A stretch of 64,000 nucleotides of DNA, taken from assembly GCA_030549775.1 (NCBI GenBank), contig CM060180.1:30225090-30289089 (forward strand), given 5' to 3'. Numbering within the stretch: position 1 is the stretch's first letter; each line of letters opens with the position of its first letter. The translations under genes and the position numbers were made by a program. The notes under the pieces are model-generated. The model searched no databases and had not been told where the DNA came from. It saw only the letters and a program-made list of their open reading frames with translations. Positions 21,513 to 34,074 of this stretch are shown piece after piece. The DNA is from Tamarix chinensis (Eukaryota > Streptophyta > Magnoliopsida > Caryophyllales > Tamaricaceae).

Positions 21513-23146
21513 TCATGGATTTTTCCAGCCCACTTCTCGAGCTCGTTTCTCCCACAACAGAGTCGATCTTCTCTCCTTACGCAGTAAAGCCTCCGCACGC
21601 TCTCTTGCTTCCTCACAAGTTTCAGTTGCAGCAATGCATTTCTCTGCTTCTTTTTGGTACAGAGTAGCTACCCTTTTTGCTCCACCTAAGGTGGCATTCA
21701 TATGTTGAGCATGCTCTGCACTGACAGCCTCTAGAAGCTTCAATTCTTCAGTCAATAGGTCTACGAGTTGTTTCTCTAATTCGTTCTTGAGATCTGGATC
21801 ATTCTCCCCACAACCTGCATCATTAATATTTGTTGTGATTTGAGGAAACAACAACACGGGCATTAGGCAGAAAGATGTGTATGACCGACTCAGTTTGAAC
21901 AAGAAGGGCAGTGTCAGAATAGAGCGCGGTAAACATTATTTGATATGTTGAAACGTGGAAGAAGGCTAACCTGTGATGGAGAGATTAGCCAAACCTGCAA
22001 ACATAAACAGTGAAACAAGCAAGTTAGAAAGTGAAGAAAGGGCACATCAATTGGATTGACTGGAATCAATTGGGCAAATTTAAAGGCCAAGACCAGTACA
22101 TCTGATATATCGTCTTAACATTGAAGCAAGCAAGCTAGCAGAAAGTGACATTCAAAATGTCGCCGACACATTCATCAGATGGAGAGAATGGACTCTTCGT
22201 CTGAGTCCGCAGCTTATAAATGATGCATCTAACACGTCCTAATCATCATCATCATTGTTGTAAGCCAATTTTCATGTAACCATCCATAAATGATCGGACA
22301 GCACACCAAAAAAAAAAAAGCACCTTTGACTATTTCCACACCACATTGGTGCAGCAGGAGAGGGGAGGGGGATAATCAGGAGTCAAGAAATTTCATCAAT
22401 GCTGAACTCCACAAATATCCTTCACGAAACGGATCAGAAGAACAAATGATTTTCATTCTTGGCAAACCAATGCAGCAGCTTGTATCAAATAAGGTATAAG
22501 CATAATCAAATGGATCAATGACCATGTCAAACCGATCGAGGCATGAATCCAATGGGGCAAATCACTCAAATCGGTACCAGTTACTTCAGTTACATTAGGT
22601 AATTAGTGAATCTTATGCAACAATCAAAATAAAAAGAGTAGCACGAATTCCTAGGTAGAATTAATTTCATACCGGAGATAGAATAACATAGCAGCTGCAC
22701 AGCCCCAAAAAACATCACCCCGACTGAGAATCCTCCCTCTCCCCACCCCTCCTGCCGATTTAATCAGACAAGAATCGCAAGATCCAGAGAAGCAAGCAAT
22801 CGAGGGAAAAGACGCATGCGATGAAACCGGTAGCCCGTAACCCGACCCATTTATCAATAAACAAACAACCAATCAATTAACAAAAGAAAAATTGAAGGGG
22901 AAGACAATTCAATTGATCCCACTTACCAGGAGAAATTTGAACAAGGGAGAGCGGAGGAGGGCAATTGCAAACACAGGGAACACAATTGGACAAAGTGGAG
23001 TGAGCAAGGTTGTTGAAGACTCCTTTCTTGAATTTCCAATAAAGGGCAGGGCCTGATACGCACAATGCTGATGTCATAGCAAATACCACCAAACACCACC
23101 GTAGACACGTCGCTTGACGTCGAGAGGAAACGGAAACCCCCGTCAT
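21513..23146 (-). CDS. DUF1068 family single-pass membrane protein
   Basis: Three exons on the minus strand: 23146-22927, 21994-21971 (only 24 nt) and 21814-21513. They join to 181 codons plus stop. Splice sites are GT-AG and the phase-1 joins rebuild SPGLANLSITGCGENDP, the order of plant DUF1068 proteins (Pfam PF06364). Residues about 14-37 (CLRWCLVVFAMTSALCVSG) form one hydrophobic membrane segment near the N-terminus, followed by GPALYWKFKK, then a Cys/Pro-rich CVPCVCNCPPPLSL. The C-terminal 100 residues are predicted alpha-helical, with family motifs DLLTEELKLLEAV, ERAEALLRKE and WEKRAREVGW. The biochemical role of the family is not established from anything here. The start at 23146 fits the family N-terminus. 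The gene converges with the response regulator. Confidence 0.92.
21971..21994 (-). other. 24-nt microexon of the DUF1068 gene
   Basis: The exon encodes LANLSIT between two split glycine codons. Its acceptor reads tttgcag and its donor gttagc. Skipping it would keep the frame (24 nt) and delete eight residues just after the Cys/Pro-rich segment. Confidence 0.8.
21995..22926 (-). other. Intron 1 of the DUF1068 gene
   Basis: 932 bases, donor gtaagt, acceptor tttgcag. No coding content was recognised inside it; short frames here show no domain. Confidence 0.8.
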
Positions 23147-23680
23147 AGTTTTCCTCCTCTTCTTAGTAGGGAGGAGACTAGATAGATCCTCGCTGTCCGC
23201 TACTACACTCTGTGACTTCTTCTTACTCTGGGCTCTCTCTTCTTCGTTCAGCTAATCTGATTTTTTATTATCATAGCACCAAGAGGCCTCGAATGAGATC
23301 TGATTTCGGCAGCAGAAGCTATACACGGTATTGGCTCAAACTAGTGTCGGCAGCCACACTGACGCAACAGCCAACCAGTTTTCACAGACCATATTTCTCC
23401 CTGTGAGCTATATACTTACTTACTGCAACCCCAATTACTAATTTACTATATCTATATAACTCAATTATTCCCTTCACTTTCCAAAAATACCCCCATCTGG
23501 TTACGACTTACGATCCAACTATAATATCTTTCCTTTTACGGTGGGACCATGACCATCTAAGCACTTTATTTTCTCAACCAGCCTTACCCTCGTTTACGCA
23601 GCTCCTCGTCACGGCTCACGACATCTACCGGGCAGGGTAGCTCCACTTCGTCTTTGTACCGATTGACGCAGCTTCTTTGA
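23147..23680. promoter_or_regulatory. Upstream region of the DUF1068 gene
   Basis: About 100 pyrimidine/purine-skewed bases next to the start codon probably form the 5' leader on the minus strand. The remainder, more GC-rich than the flanks, may act as the promoter. It also leads into the exon-like sequence at 23681 on the other strand, so a bidirectional promoter is possible. No TATA box stands out. Confidence 0.35.
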
Positions 23681-23768
23681 ATGTTGTCATTCCAGCTTCA
23701 ACGAAAAAACATAGCCAGCGCAAGCTTCAGTTCGGTGTTGGGCTCTGGCAAATTTTCATCCAGTTTAG
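23681..23768 (+). pseudogene. Orphan first-exon-like sequence
   Basis: An ATG at 23681 opens a Ser-rich stretch (MLSFQLQRKNIASASFSSVL) with the look of an organelle transit peptide. It reaches a possible splice donor, ccagtttag followed by gtatgt, at about 23768. No downstream exon continues it convincingly. A 24-codon exon-like stretch near 24751-24815 (SAIEICFGLKSSAQEDVQKF) ends in a stop. A diverged copy of part of this sequence lies near 24466-24541. I do not recognise the family; it may be a truncated gene or chance. Confidence 0.25.
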
Positions 23769-24465
23769 GTATGTATTCCATCCTGAATTTGTTACAGAGT
23801 CCTTCCCTTTCTTGTTCAAGGCTAGGTGAGATTCTGACATTTATGGCTCCCTCTCAATTTGTCACTGTTTAGCGTCTTTGTAAGTCGACGTCAATTTTAA
23901 TTCAGTGTTTTCTGAGTTTATCTTGTCTATTCAACTGTTTCGATTGTTGTAATTCGACGGGAATCGTACAGCCCTAACCTAACCCCTTGTTCTTCGATTT
24001 GGCTTATCGTGGAATAATCTTCCATTTGGAAGATGTAATTCCCACACTTATCAGTTACGCATTGTTTGAATAAACTATTGAATGAGTAATACTACACTAA
24101 GTGGAATTTTCTTTACTTTATTTATTTTGTATCTTATATATAATTATTAAAAATAAAAATAAATTACTTTTTTTTCTAATTTATTTAATGTATGCGTGAC
24201 TGTCTCACTTTATCTCTGTTCAGATTTTTGGGATCCGCCTAATCAATCGGATTCTCAATACGAGTAGCTAGACTGAATTATTTAAGTGTACGGATCTAGA
24301 TTTTTGTTTAATTTGTTTTGCAAACTTAAAATTTGGTTTAAAAAAATTAAACTCAATAACTAATACTTCTCTCAACAATAGGAGAACAGCACCGATACAA
24401 TTAAATATACTATAATTGAAGGAGGAAAAGTATGATCAAACGCGTGTTCTTGCATCAAAATTAGG

Positions 24466-24541
24466 AAAAGCTTCCGTTTGTAATTGGCCTGGGCAAACTT
24501 ACATCCAATTTATTTATGCATCTCATCCTAAATTTGTTACA
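24466..24541 (+). repeat. Diverged duplicate of 23721-23796
   Basis: The two 76-base stretches share aagcttc, ggcaaa, catcca, tttat and catcctaaatttgttaca-type blocks in the same order; roughly three quarters of the bases match by eye. The possible splice donor of the first copy is not kept here. Confidence 0.5.
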
Positions 24542-26589
24542 TTACGTATATGAATTGATAAATTGGTATGTATTGGGATTTGCAAAATTAAGGGTTTTAT
24601 CTGAAGTGGGATTAAGTAGGATGAGATCAAAATTTGTATGAAAAGCTCTACAACCCTTCTCCAAAAAGCTTTAGAAATCATGAGGCTTGAAGCCTTTTTT
24701 CCTGTTTCTACCTTTTGAATGAATATAGGGAGTATCATTTCCTAATTTAGTGCCATAGAAATCTGCTTTGGCCTGAAAAGTAGTGCACAGGAAGACGTTC
24801 AAAAGTTTGCTATCCTGTTGTGACTGATCTTGTACTGGAAGTGCTACTTGCTAATGTTTGTATGTTAAGATGGATTCTGAAAAAGCTACATGCTGAGCTC
24901 CTTAGTTGTTTTATATATGATTGAGTCAGTTTGTGTTTCCCATTTCTGGAGCAGTTGAATTAATTGCTTGGTATGATTGAACTTATCCAGTAGGTACAAT
25001 CGATTAATTAAGCTCCTATTAATAAACTTTTACTATAATCTTGATTGATCAACTCTTACAACTTAATTCAAAAGAAGCTAGTTTAGTATGTACATACTTG
25101 TTTGTATGCTTATCTTTATTAATTTCTTCAAAAGCAATTTGCCTGTATGTTTATATGATTGCCTTAAAAAGAAATGAATATGAGTCCCATTCCATGATAA
25201 ATGGGATTGCATATATTGGTTCAATCTTTGAATCAGTAACAACATTCTCAAGCAAGTAATCCTGCATACTTAATAATAAATGTTTTAGCTAGACACTCAA
25301 ATTAGCTAGTAATTTTTAACATGTGTTTGAAATTAGAATAATTTTTACCTTGAGCCAATATATATGAGGAGATACACATTTCTAAACATATATATACCTT
25401 TGGATTTATAAATTGATGACTGCCTTCTTCATTTCATTCATTTTATAATTAAGCAAGGAGTGATATAGCTAGAAAAACTATGAGAGTAGTAGTTTTTAAT
25501 GTCCATCAACTCCCTTGCTTTTGAAATTAGTTGGAAATGGATTAATTAATAAGATTTCCTCCATCAACTTGGAAAAGTTAAACTTGGGAGCCTTGAGGAG
25601 TTCTAACATATGCATTCTGAAAGGGATAGATGCCAGTTGTAAATTACTCTATCTTCTTACCTATAGACTCTGAGATGAACTTGACAACCAAACCCTTAAC
25701 ATCATAAGATATTTTGTAAATTATGATGTGAATTAGATAAATTAATATTTTAATGGTTTTATTATGCTATGTTTTTCATAACTTCCGTATTTGGTTTCAT
25801 ATAAGTGATGTATGACACAATCATATTATATTTGATTAGCACATTTATTTGGTATTTCTTTTCGACTTTTACACGCTCTCTAAACTCTTTACTAGATCTT
25901 CTAACCTTAAATGCATTGTGAGATTGAACTAATATATTTTTAATTGAATTTTAGGTGAGCCATAACGAAGATAAGCATACATACATAAATGAGGGTAAGA
26001 AGGTCATTGCTTCAAGTCATCGTAAAAGGTGTCCTCATCATGTAGATACAAAAATAGTCTTTTGTGCAAGATAGTACTCATGATTATTTTAAAACTGATT
26101 CTACTTTGACGTTGCCTAGTCAACTAGCACCATTTGCTTACTACGCTAGTCATATTGGCTTAGGTAGGGTATGCATTTAGCCCATCAAGGTGCATCATCC
26201 TCAATGTACAGAGCTCATTCATCATGTGTTATTAATGTTGTTGAAGATGATGATGGTGAAATTGATCATAGTGGTGACGATGAGGGAGTTAATGATGCGG
26301 GTGATGATGGTGGTGAAGGTGAGAGGGACAAAGGTGCTACTCAAGATCATCCATGCATCAAGATGAAGGACAACTAGTATTTACTTGGGTCATGTCTTAG
26401 AGGCCTTGAAATTTTAATTTGAGTTCAAGTTCCGGTGATCATGCTACATTAGACATATGGCAAGGGAAGGTAAATATAGCAAAATTATTTATTTGTCTTT
26501 ATTACAAATATGGATCAACTCTTTCTTTGTTTCTCTCTCCTTTTTTTTAAGTATTTAGGAATGTGGTATTTTGAAGGTTCATACAAGAC
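24542..26589. other. AT-rich intergenic DNA
   Basis: No gene supported. A 68-codon frame at 26171-26377 has an Asp/Glu/Gly-rich tail but no recognisable domain. It lies 5' of the mobile-domain pseudogene and might be part of its lost upstream region. Confidence 0.4.
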
Positions 26590-27225
26590 ATGAATAAGAA
26601 CTTGAGGTATGATATCAATAGACAGTCGGTGGAGCTCATTCAAGCAACTAAACTTGCGCACCTCCCAAGATGTATGTATTTGCATGTGAGCATGCCTCTC
26701 ATATCAACGTTTTTCTAGAGATGGCAGGTAGAGAACAAGAGCTTCTATGTGCCTTGAGGTGAAATAACCATCACCATTCTAGATGTTTAACACATATTGG
26801 GACCAGAGGTTGATCATCTGATGTTACATTTAGATACATTTTATGATTATTGTGAGGATTTAGGAGGTTATACGAGTAGTTTGTTTGGCATGATTGTCCA
26901 AGAAGCTAAAGATGTGATTAAAAGTGGTGGAGTATCATACAAGTTCATTAAGAGTGTCACCAAAAACATGGTGAACATTGAGAATAAGATGAGGGTCATT
27001 TTGTTATGGCGGTTTGGTTGGAATTTGTTTATTGATTAGTCATTAGATCAAGTTAACCCTTATTATCATCTATTTCTTTAAGGTAATGGCAACTTAAAAG
27101 ATTATGTATCGAATGCAACAATGCCATCTTTCTTATATCAACGGTTGGGTCAAGCATCAAGGTCTAAAACAAAGGAGATTGCTAGATGTGCAACTCTGCT
27201 AGAGTTAGTTCTTGATAGTATATGA
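26590..27225 (+). pseudogene. Plant mobile domain (MAIN-like, PMD) pseudogene
   Basis: A single frame runs 212 codons from the ATG at 26590 to the TGA at 27223-27225 with five in-frame stops and no frameshift. Stops are TAG 26716, TGA 26755, TAA 26788, TAG 27037 and TAA 27079. The translation follows the PMD / aminotransferase-like plant mobile domain (PF10536) along its length. Recognisable blocks are a loop ending in LISTFL, then RWQVENKSFYVP, GEITITILDV and HILG. A later block reads LLWRFGWNLFID, and the end reads PSFLYQRLGQASRSKTKEIA. PMD proteins occur both as plant genes (MAIN and MAIL types) and inside transposons. This copy is untranslatable. Whether it came from a transposon or a gene cannot be told, because no element ends are visible. 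Confidence 0.75.
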
Positions 27226-27774
27226 TCAATACATATGAGTCGACATTGATTCTAATAAATAAATAAACATAACAAGCTTGGATTTCCTCAATTTGGGACT
27301 ATTTATATGGATTGGTGGTCTAACATACCACTTGAAACCTAGTGGTTTAGTGGGTGTTCCCTCGAAAGAAACCAACACGCCCTTGAACACTAGCCTAAAG
27401 GACAATAATCAACCCCAAGAGGCTTTTGAGCGTGTTTCAGGTGGCCTTAGTCTTGGATTGATTTTAAACTAATAACCCATACAATTTGATAGTTAGGTCA
27501 ACTCTCTATATAGGATCAAGATGGTTTTCTTATCCTCGACTACACATTATTTTTTTCATTTCCCTTCTTTTTCATTCTATTCCTTTATATATAGGATCTT
27601 ATATTCATTCAGACATGAAAATTCATAATATAATCTTTCTACTTTTATTCTCTTCTCTCCATTTTATCCTTGGTATTCTCTCAATGTTGATTTTTATTCG
27701 TAATTTATAAGGACCCCTTGGTTCACAATACACATATAACAAAAACTTTCTAACTTCATTGCTATCGGGTTTTT
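27226..27774. other. AT-rich intergenic DNA downstream of the mobile-domain pseudogene
   Basis: No gene is supported. Two short frames near 27278-27472 and 27486-27710 have no recognisable domain. Confidence 0.45.
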
Positions 27775-28140
27775 GTGTGATCATAAGATATGCCATAAAA
27801 ACACATAAGGTATTTTAGATTTACTCGTGAGGCACACCACAAATATGGCATGGAAGATTGGCCTACTTGTTATTTCACATTTAAGGTAGTATAAACTATA
27901 TGGTTTACTAGGGGTACACTAGGAAAACACATAAGGTATATCATATTTACTCTTGGGGTGTATTGCAAGTGTGGCATGGAAGATTGACCAACTTGTTATT
28001 TCACATTTTAGATAGTCTAACTTATTTACTCTTGTTATATGGTTCACTAGAGTTATAGTAGAAAAACACATAAGGTTTCTCATATTTACTCTTGGGGTAG
28101 ACCATAAGAATGGCATGGAAAATTAAGAATTTTACATATT
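27775..28140. repeat. 125-140-bp tandem repeat, about 2.7 copies (array S1)
   Basis: The sequence aaaacacataaggtat...tttactcttggggt...catggaagatt...ttgttatttcacattt recurs near 27800, 27924 and 28063. Two further copies lie near 55440-55700, beyond the nested transposon block. A TE block was later inserted next to this array at 28250. Confidence 0.72.
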
Positions 28141-29719
28141 TTGAAGTAATTTTTATGAAACTTTTTAGACTTATTTTAAATTTTTTTATCTTACATAGAA
28201 AATTTAGAATATATATAAACTAGTATTTTCGAAATGGAGAGTCATTTATTATAACACCCACAAATATTAAACTAGAAAATTTTATTTTGATGACAATGGG
28301 TAAGCATAACAAAATAAAATAAGGGAAATGTTATCGTCACATAAATCATAGGAGAGGCGTAATCATTACCTAACACATATTTGATGCAATGTAAAACAGA
28401 ACAATAAATAAAAGATGCATATACTAACAAGATCAGTAATGCTAACAAGGATGAGAATGATGTAGAAGGGGAGAGAGATTTTCAAAATTCAAATACAATG
28501 ATCAAAATTAGAAGTTTAAATAACTAAAAAGAAGTAAAAATATCCCAACACAGTGAGCAATATAATCTAAACCGATTAGCCTAACTCTTAACTAAAACAT
28601 AATATAAATCTCGATCCCCAAACAATAACCAACTACTGGCCCATATCATCATCATTGACATACTATAGCTAAGAATTATAACCCTCTAAATTATCCTCTA
28701 CTCACCGGAACAGATACCAGATCATCATAATGACCAGATAAATGTAGTATTAGTATGGTAGAGTACAAGTAAAACAAACTACCTAAAATATGGTAACGGC
28801 TCATATTGTATATTGAGGTCACATAAAAGCATAGTATGAGACATATGTAGAAAATATAACTTCTAAGCTCATTGTCATCATATAATGAAGCATACTCACA
28901 CAAGATTATGGAAAAAATAACAATATAGATCATTCATTAAATTTATATAGAAGAAACCAAATTATTAATCTTCCATTACGTGACCACATACTTTTCACTT
29001 ATTAAGATGTTCGATTCAACCACGCTTAGTTTTTCACCATAAATGAAATGCAACATAACACACACATTGGGATACTACTATAACACCTAAAATTTTAATA
29101 CTGAAAAATTTTATTTTAAAGTGAGCATAAGCATATAATCAAAATATTGGGTGTTATCGCTATAATTGACATAAGTCTGGTTTACCAAACTATCATTACA
29201 TTAATTATAAGGCTAAAACCATTGATAATAAAACTAGGTAATTAAAAATGAGATAAGTATTTATAAATACAAATACGAGTTTGGAAATTAACTTTAGGTT
29301 ATAGTAACAAGATAAAATAAAAGGATGCTATGGAATAAAGAGTCCAAAAAGCATCCGAAAAAAATATCATCTAGATAACATGATTCTTCAACCAAACACC
29401 CAGTACATATAAAATTCATTCCTCCCCACACAATGCATCAAAAGAAACAAAATGATTTAGTTGGTCATCAAAGACCTACATAAAATCATCCGGGTCATTT
29501 GCCCATGGAAATGAATAGCACCCATGAAAATAATGGTCAGTATGCTACGTATAAAGTAAGGTAATCATACAATCGAGTTAGGGATATATATATAAATATA
29601 TTCATTCATAACAGATGATAAGTACACATACATTTTATGAAAAGTCTCATAAGGTAAATAATGATACAAGCATTTTTATTAGATATAAATATTTTTATTC
29701 TTTTATTTACGTTGAGTTC

Positions 29720-30160
29720 AATGACCACACTATTCTTAAACTGGTGGAACGGTCTGAAATACCTCTTATAGACAATATAATTGAGCCACTATTATCATCA
29801 GGTGGAACAGATTTGAAAACATTATCTTTCTGGAGCAAAATAATCCCGAGCCACTGTTATCATCTAATGGAATGGATATGAAAATACTACGTTGGTCCTG
29901 ACTCGCGTACTCTTCCACTTTAAATCATTATTGGCTTATCCATTAGGTTACTCAATTCATATTCTTATTCACGATGAGTATAGGGGCCTATTATTTTTAA
30001 TTTGGTGGAATGGATTGAAACACCTTTATGGGACAACACATCTAAGCCACTATTATCATCCAATGAAACAGATTTGAAAACATCACCTCTTTAGAGCAAA
30101 ATGCTCCCCATCTACTATTATCATTTGGTAGAACTAATTTAAAAAATATCACATTGGCCT
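29720..30160 (+). repeat. Hairpin-motif array in P1
   Basis: Motifs of the form CCACTATTATCATCAGGTGG recur near 29788, 29850, 30050 and 30113, with altered stems such as CCACTGTTATCATCTAATGG. The spacing and the shared spacer words (gagcaaaat, cttccactttaaat) match those of the L elements. Confidence 0.6.
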
Positions 30161-33100
30161 GGCTCACGTTATCTTTTACTTTAAATGATTAACGTCTTAT
30201 TCATGATTGATTCATAGGTACAAAACACATTAAAGTAGGTAAACACATCACATGTGTCATTAGGCTGTTCTCTAAAGTTAATATCCTTATATTTCTAAAA
30301 ACCCTAATTTCATACTTTTTTCATAACTTTTCTCATATTATTCTTTTAACCACCAAACTTAGTACATGTTCCTCAAATATTATTATTATCAACATATTTA
30401 AATTTCAAGTTCTAACTCTAAGGTGTTGCACATACGATAATACCCCTATCCCAAAAGATACTATTCTTAAGACTTATAAACCTTAATTTCACAATTATGT
30501 CATAAATTTTTATGTAAACCACGAACACATACCTGATTTAATATACATTCCCAAATCCTAATGTTAACAACATATTCAAGTTTTGTGTTTTAACTCTACC
30601 ATCTCGCACATGTAATAATAATCTCTTCTATTTAAGGTTACTATCCCAAATCAACCCATTTTCATGTTTTATTAAACTTAATTCATTTACAACTACTACA
30701 AGCACTTCATATATAATACTTAGCACATTTTAGATGATATAACACTTTAGAATACCATGATTTTCATATTTAAACCACGTTGACCAAAATGCCTTTAATA
30801 GTAACTCTAATACTCCTAAAATTTATAATTACAAATTTTCCTTTGTTATGGAAAATCATGCACTAAAATGGGGGTGGTACAGCCTAGATTAGTACAAGAT
30901 TAATCCTTGGCTAATATCATACTAACCACAAGGCTAAAGATACAAAAATCATTAGCAAGGGTGATTCAAAATCATAACAAATTAATATTAATTAATAAAA
31001 TTAGAGTACGCAAATATTAAGGTTAATACGTAACTGAAATAAAGTACAAAACAATGCTAATTATGGGGGAATAAAAATGGTAGAAATAACAAAAAATAAC
31101 AAGTTCGGAGAACACTCTCTTGGGCCCCATTTCAAGTACGTCGGATCGTCACTTTGTTCCAATTAAGTCATCATATGCATTAAAGTCAGCAAGGGCATCA
31201 TCTCCTACCTACACAGACTTAAGAGGGGCTACTACTCTTGGAAATGAGAAACGCCTATGATAAGGATGATTAGTGAGCTACATACTGAGTAAAGTAACCA
31301 TATAGCTAAGATAGGGCATATCATATAAAAAGCAGATAATATAAGCAGTAAGTTAATTATATTAATCACCATTATCAAAATTTAATCCATTAGTTCCATC
31401 TTTACACATCTCTCTAAGTATGTTTACGCGAGTATGGGAACCTCACTATTATGGCCAATGGAATGGAAATATTACTTAAAGGCAGAACGCACCTGGCCGC
31501 TATTATAGCCGATGGACACAGAAATCATCCTAACATGGGACCTCCCCACTTTATAAGGCTTTAAGACCTATCTTCACCTTCCACCCTACTCACCATGAAG
31601 CCAAAACCCCCCACACATGTGGGTCAAGGATCACTTTCCCATTTCTTTGCCTAAGTTCACCATTGCCTAGTAAGGTTTCCCCTGAAACCCTAATTTGACT
31701 TATATGGCTCTAACCTCTCCTTATCCTTCACAGCCCACACTCCCCCTTGATTCTAATACCATCATTCCACTCAACCCACTCCAAACATCACAACCCAACT
31801 CTTCAAGTTCCCCATGTGATAATGAACCTTAGCTGGTCATCCTTAAAACCCCTAATGCACCATTTTTCTTTTGCTCCTTCCCATCATACACAACTCTCTT
31901 TTGCACCTCCATTTGAACTTGACTCGCACCCCCTGTATGACACACTCCTAATTGCAACTCAAAATTCAACTAGCCTCTTTAACCTCTCTCCCAATACCCC
32001 TATACTTAGGGTTTTTTTTTACAAAAATCCTAGGTAGGCTTCCATACATACTTCCACCAACCTACATACTATCTCTTCCCCAAGCACTCTATCACCCAAA
32101 ATACATTTTCCTCCCCATGTTCAACCCTCAAATTGACTTTTTCCATGTAAGATTTCCCCCCATGCAAAGACTAAACACCCCATACAAGACTCACACTTCT
32201 TATGCAAGATTTTACCCTAATCCTTCATTTTATAATTTTCTTCCTTTATTTTCTCATCCAAATTTCATAATGCACTTAGGATTTTTCCCCCACTTTATTC
32301 ACTCCACTCTCTTTATTTCTATTAGTTATCCACAACCACTTAAACTCACCTAAGGCCTCTAAGCATGCATCCCATACCATAACAACCATACATAAGAGCG
32401 TGTCATATATAACAGGTCAAGTCACACATTTCACACATAATATAAATCATACTCAACATAACTTAGCTCTTTGCAAACCAAGCTGCACTACACACATATT
32501 TAGTTCATATTCATATATAAGTACACATCACATACCATTACACCCATATGCACATAATTTATAGCAAAACCTAAAGCCTTAACTATATTCTTACCTAACA
32601 GGACCCTAGGCTTAAAGCACGAATCCTATGCTTCCTCACGAGAAGGACTTTGCTTACAACATATAAAAATAGCATACTAATCATTTAACCTTCTTCCTAC
32701 TCCTTTTTCCTCTTTCTTTATTTTCCTAATTAAATATTAGTAGTAGTAATAGTAGTAATAAGAATAATAATGATAATGTTAATAATAATAAAATATTTAA
32801 AATAAAATATACTAAGTAGGTAGGAGGGATAATGGCACAACCAGAGGGGACAATAGGAAAAGGGGCGACGACGGCGGTGTTGTGGTAGCTACAACGATGG
32901 TGCATGGCGGCGACGGCAGTGTTGATTATAAAAAAAGGGTTTGGGGTTAGAAAAGAGGAGGGGAGTTAGGATTTTCTAGGTTAAAGGGGGTCGTGGTGGT
33001 GATGGTGGCGCCTCACGGCGGCGGTGCAGGTGGTGGCGGTGGCCAAGAGGAAAGAAGAGAAAAGGACGAGGAAGGAAGGGAAAGAAAGGGGAAATGGGTG

Positions 33101-33171
33101 TGGTAAGGTAGGGGGAAGGTTTTCTAGGCAAGGAGGGTGGTGATAGTTGCGGTGCAGACAACGGTGGGAGG

Positions 33172-33801
33172 TAGGGATGGCAATAGGTCGGGTTTGGGCC
33201 GGGTTCAGCCATACCTAGACCCGTACCCATTTATATTACCTAGACCCAAACTCGACCCAGACCCGTCGGGTCTCAAAAGTTTAGACCCAGACCTAGATCC
33301 ACCGGGTCTAACGGGTAAATGGGTCCAACTATTTTTTTTTAAATAATTAATAATCTATGTAAATACAAATACATTTATGTTTTATATAACTTAATATGTA
33401 TTTTTTTTTAAAAAAAAATCCTCCATGTGAAAAAATAAATATATTATAATAGTTACGTTAACATTTTAAATAGTATTTTCATACTTTTATAATACAATAT
33501 TGTACATATTGCTTATAAAGTAAATATATAAAAATAAAATTAAAAAAATGAATAAGGAGCTCAAATAAGATTACAACAATAATGACAAACATAATATTAG
33601 TATGTATTTATATATGTATATATATAAACTCATACACACACAGACACACACACACACATATATATACACACTAAACGGGTTTGGGTCTAGAACTATTGGA
33701 TCCAGACCTAGACCCTTTAAGGTATATATGGACCCAGACCCACTAAAAATAAGGCGGGTCTAGCGGATCTGGGTCGGGTCCAAGACCCGTTGCCATCCCT
33801 A
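33172..33801. mobile_element. hAT-type MITE, 630 bp, inside L3
   Basis: Terminal inverted repeats TAGGGATGGCAA...TTGCCATCCCTA, of Ac/hAT type, are flanked by gtgggagg (33164-33171) and gtaggagg (33802-33809). This is a 7/8 match to the 8-bp target duplication of hAT elements. The inner ends carry many gggtctagacc-type direct and inverted repeats. The middle is AT-rich with a (CA)n run near 33631-33657. No transposase coding, so it is non-autonomous. Confidence 0.82.
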
Positions 33802-34002
33802 GTAGGAGGTGCACAAGAGCTGCCCACTTTGCACAGGTGGAGAGAGAAGAGGAAGAGGAGTTAGGGGCATATAGGAGGTTTGTTGGGTGGAGGATGATGT
33901 AGGGAATAGGAAGGGAGGGTGTGGCAATTGCGCCACAATGCGACGACGGTGGTAGCAGCGGCTGAAGTAGCTGCATGAGTAAGGCTAAGGGTTAATCGGT
34001 AG

Positions 34003-34005
<3 letters not shown>

Positions 34006-34051
<46 letters not shown>
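34006..34051. repeat. (GA)n microsatellite in L3
   Basis: About 46 bases of uninterrupted GA, 13 bases upstream of the TATA-like box of L3. Confidence 0.92.
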
Positions 34052-34053
<2 letters not shown>

Positions 34054-34063
34054 GAGATCAGGG

Positions 34064-34074
34064 GTATTTATAGG
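34064..34074 (+). promoter_or_regulatory. TATA-like box of L3
   Basis: GTATTTATAGG, identical to the boxes in L1 and L4, 779 bp before the L3 3' end. Confidence 0.5.

Noticed and set aside
22290..22872. Short frames inside DUF1068 intron 1
   Set aside because: No domain, no codon bias, and they fall within a well-supported intron.
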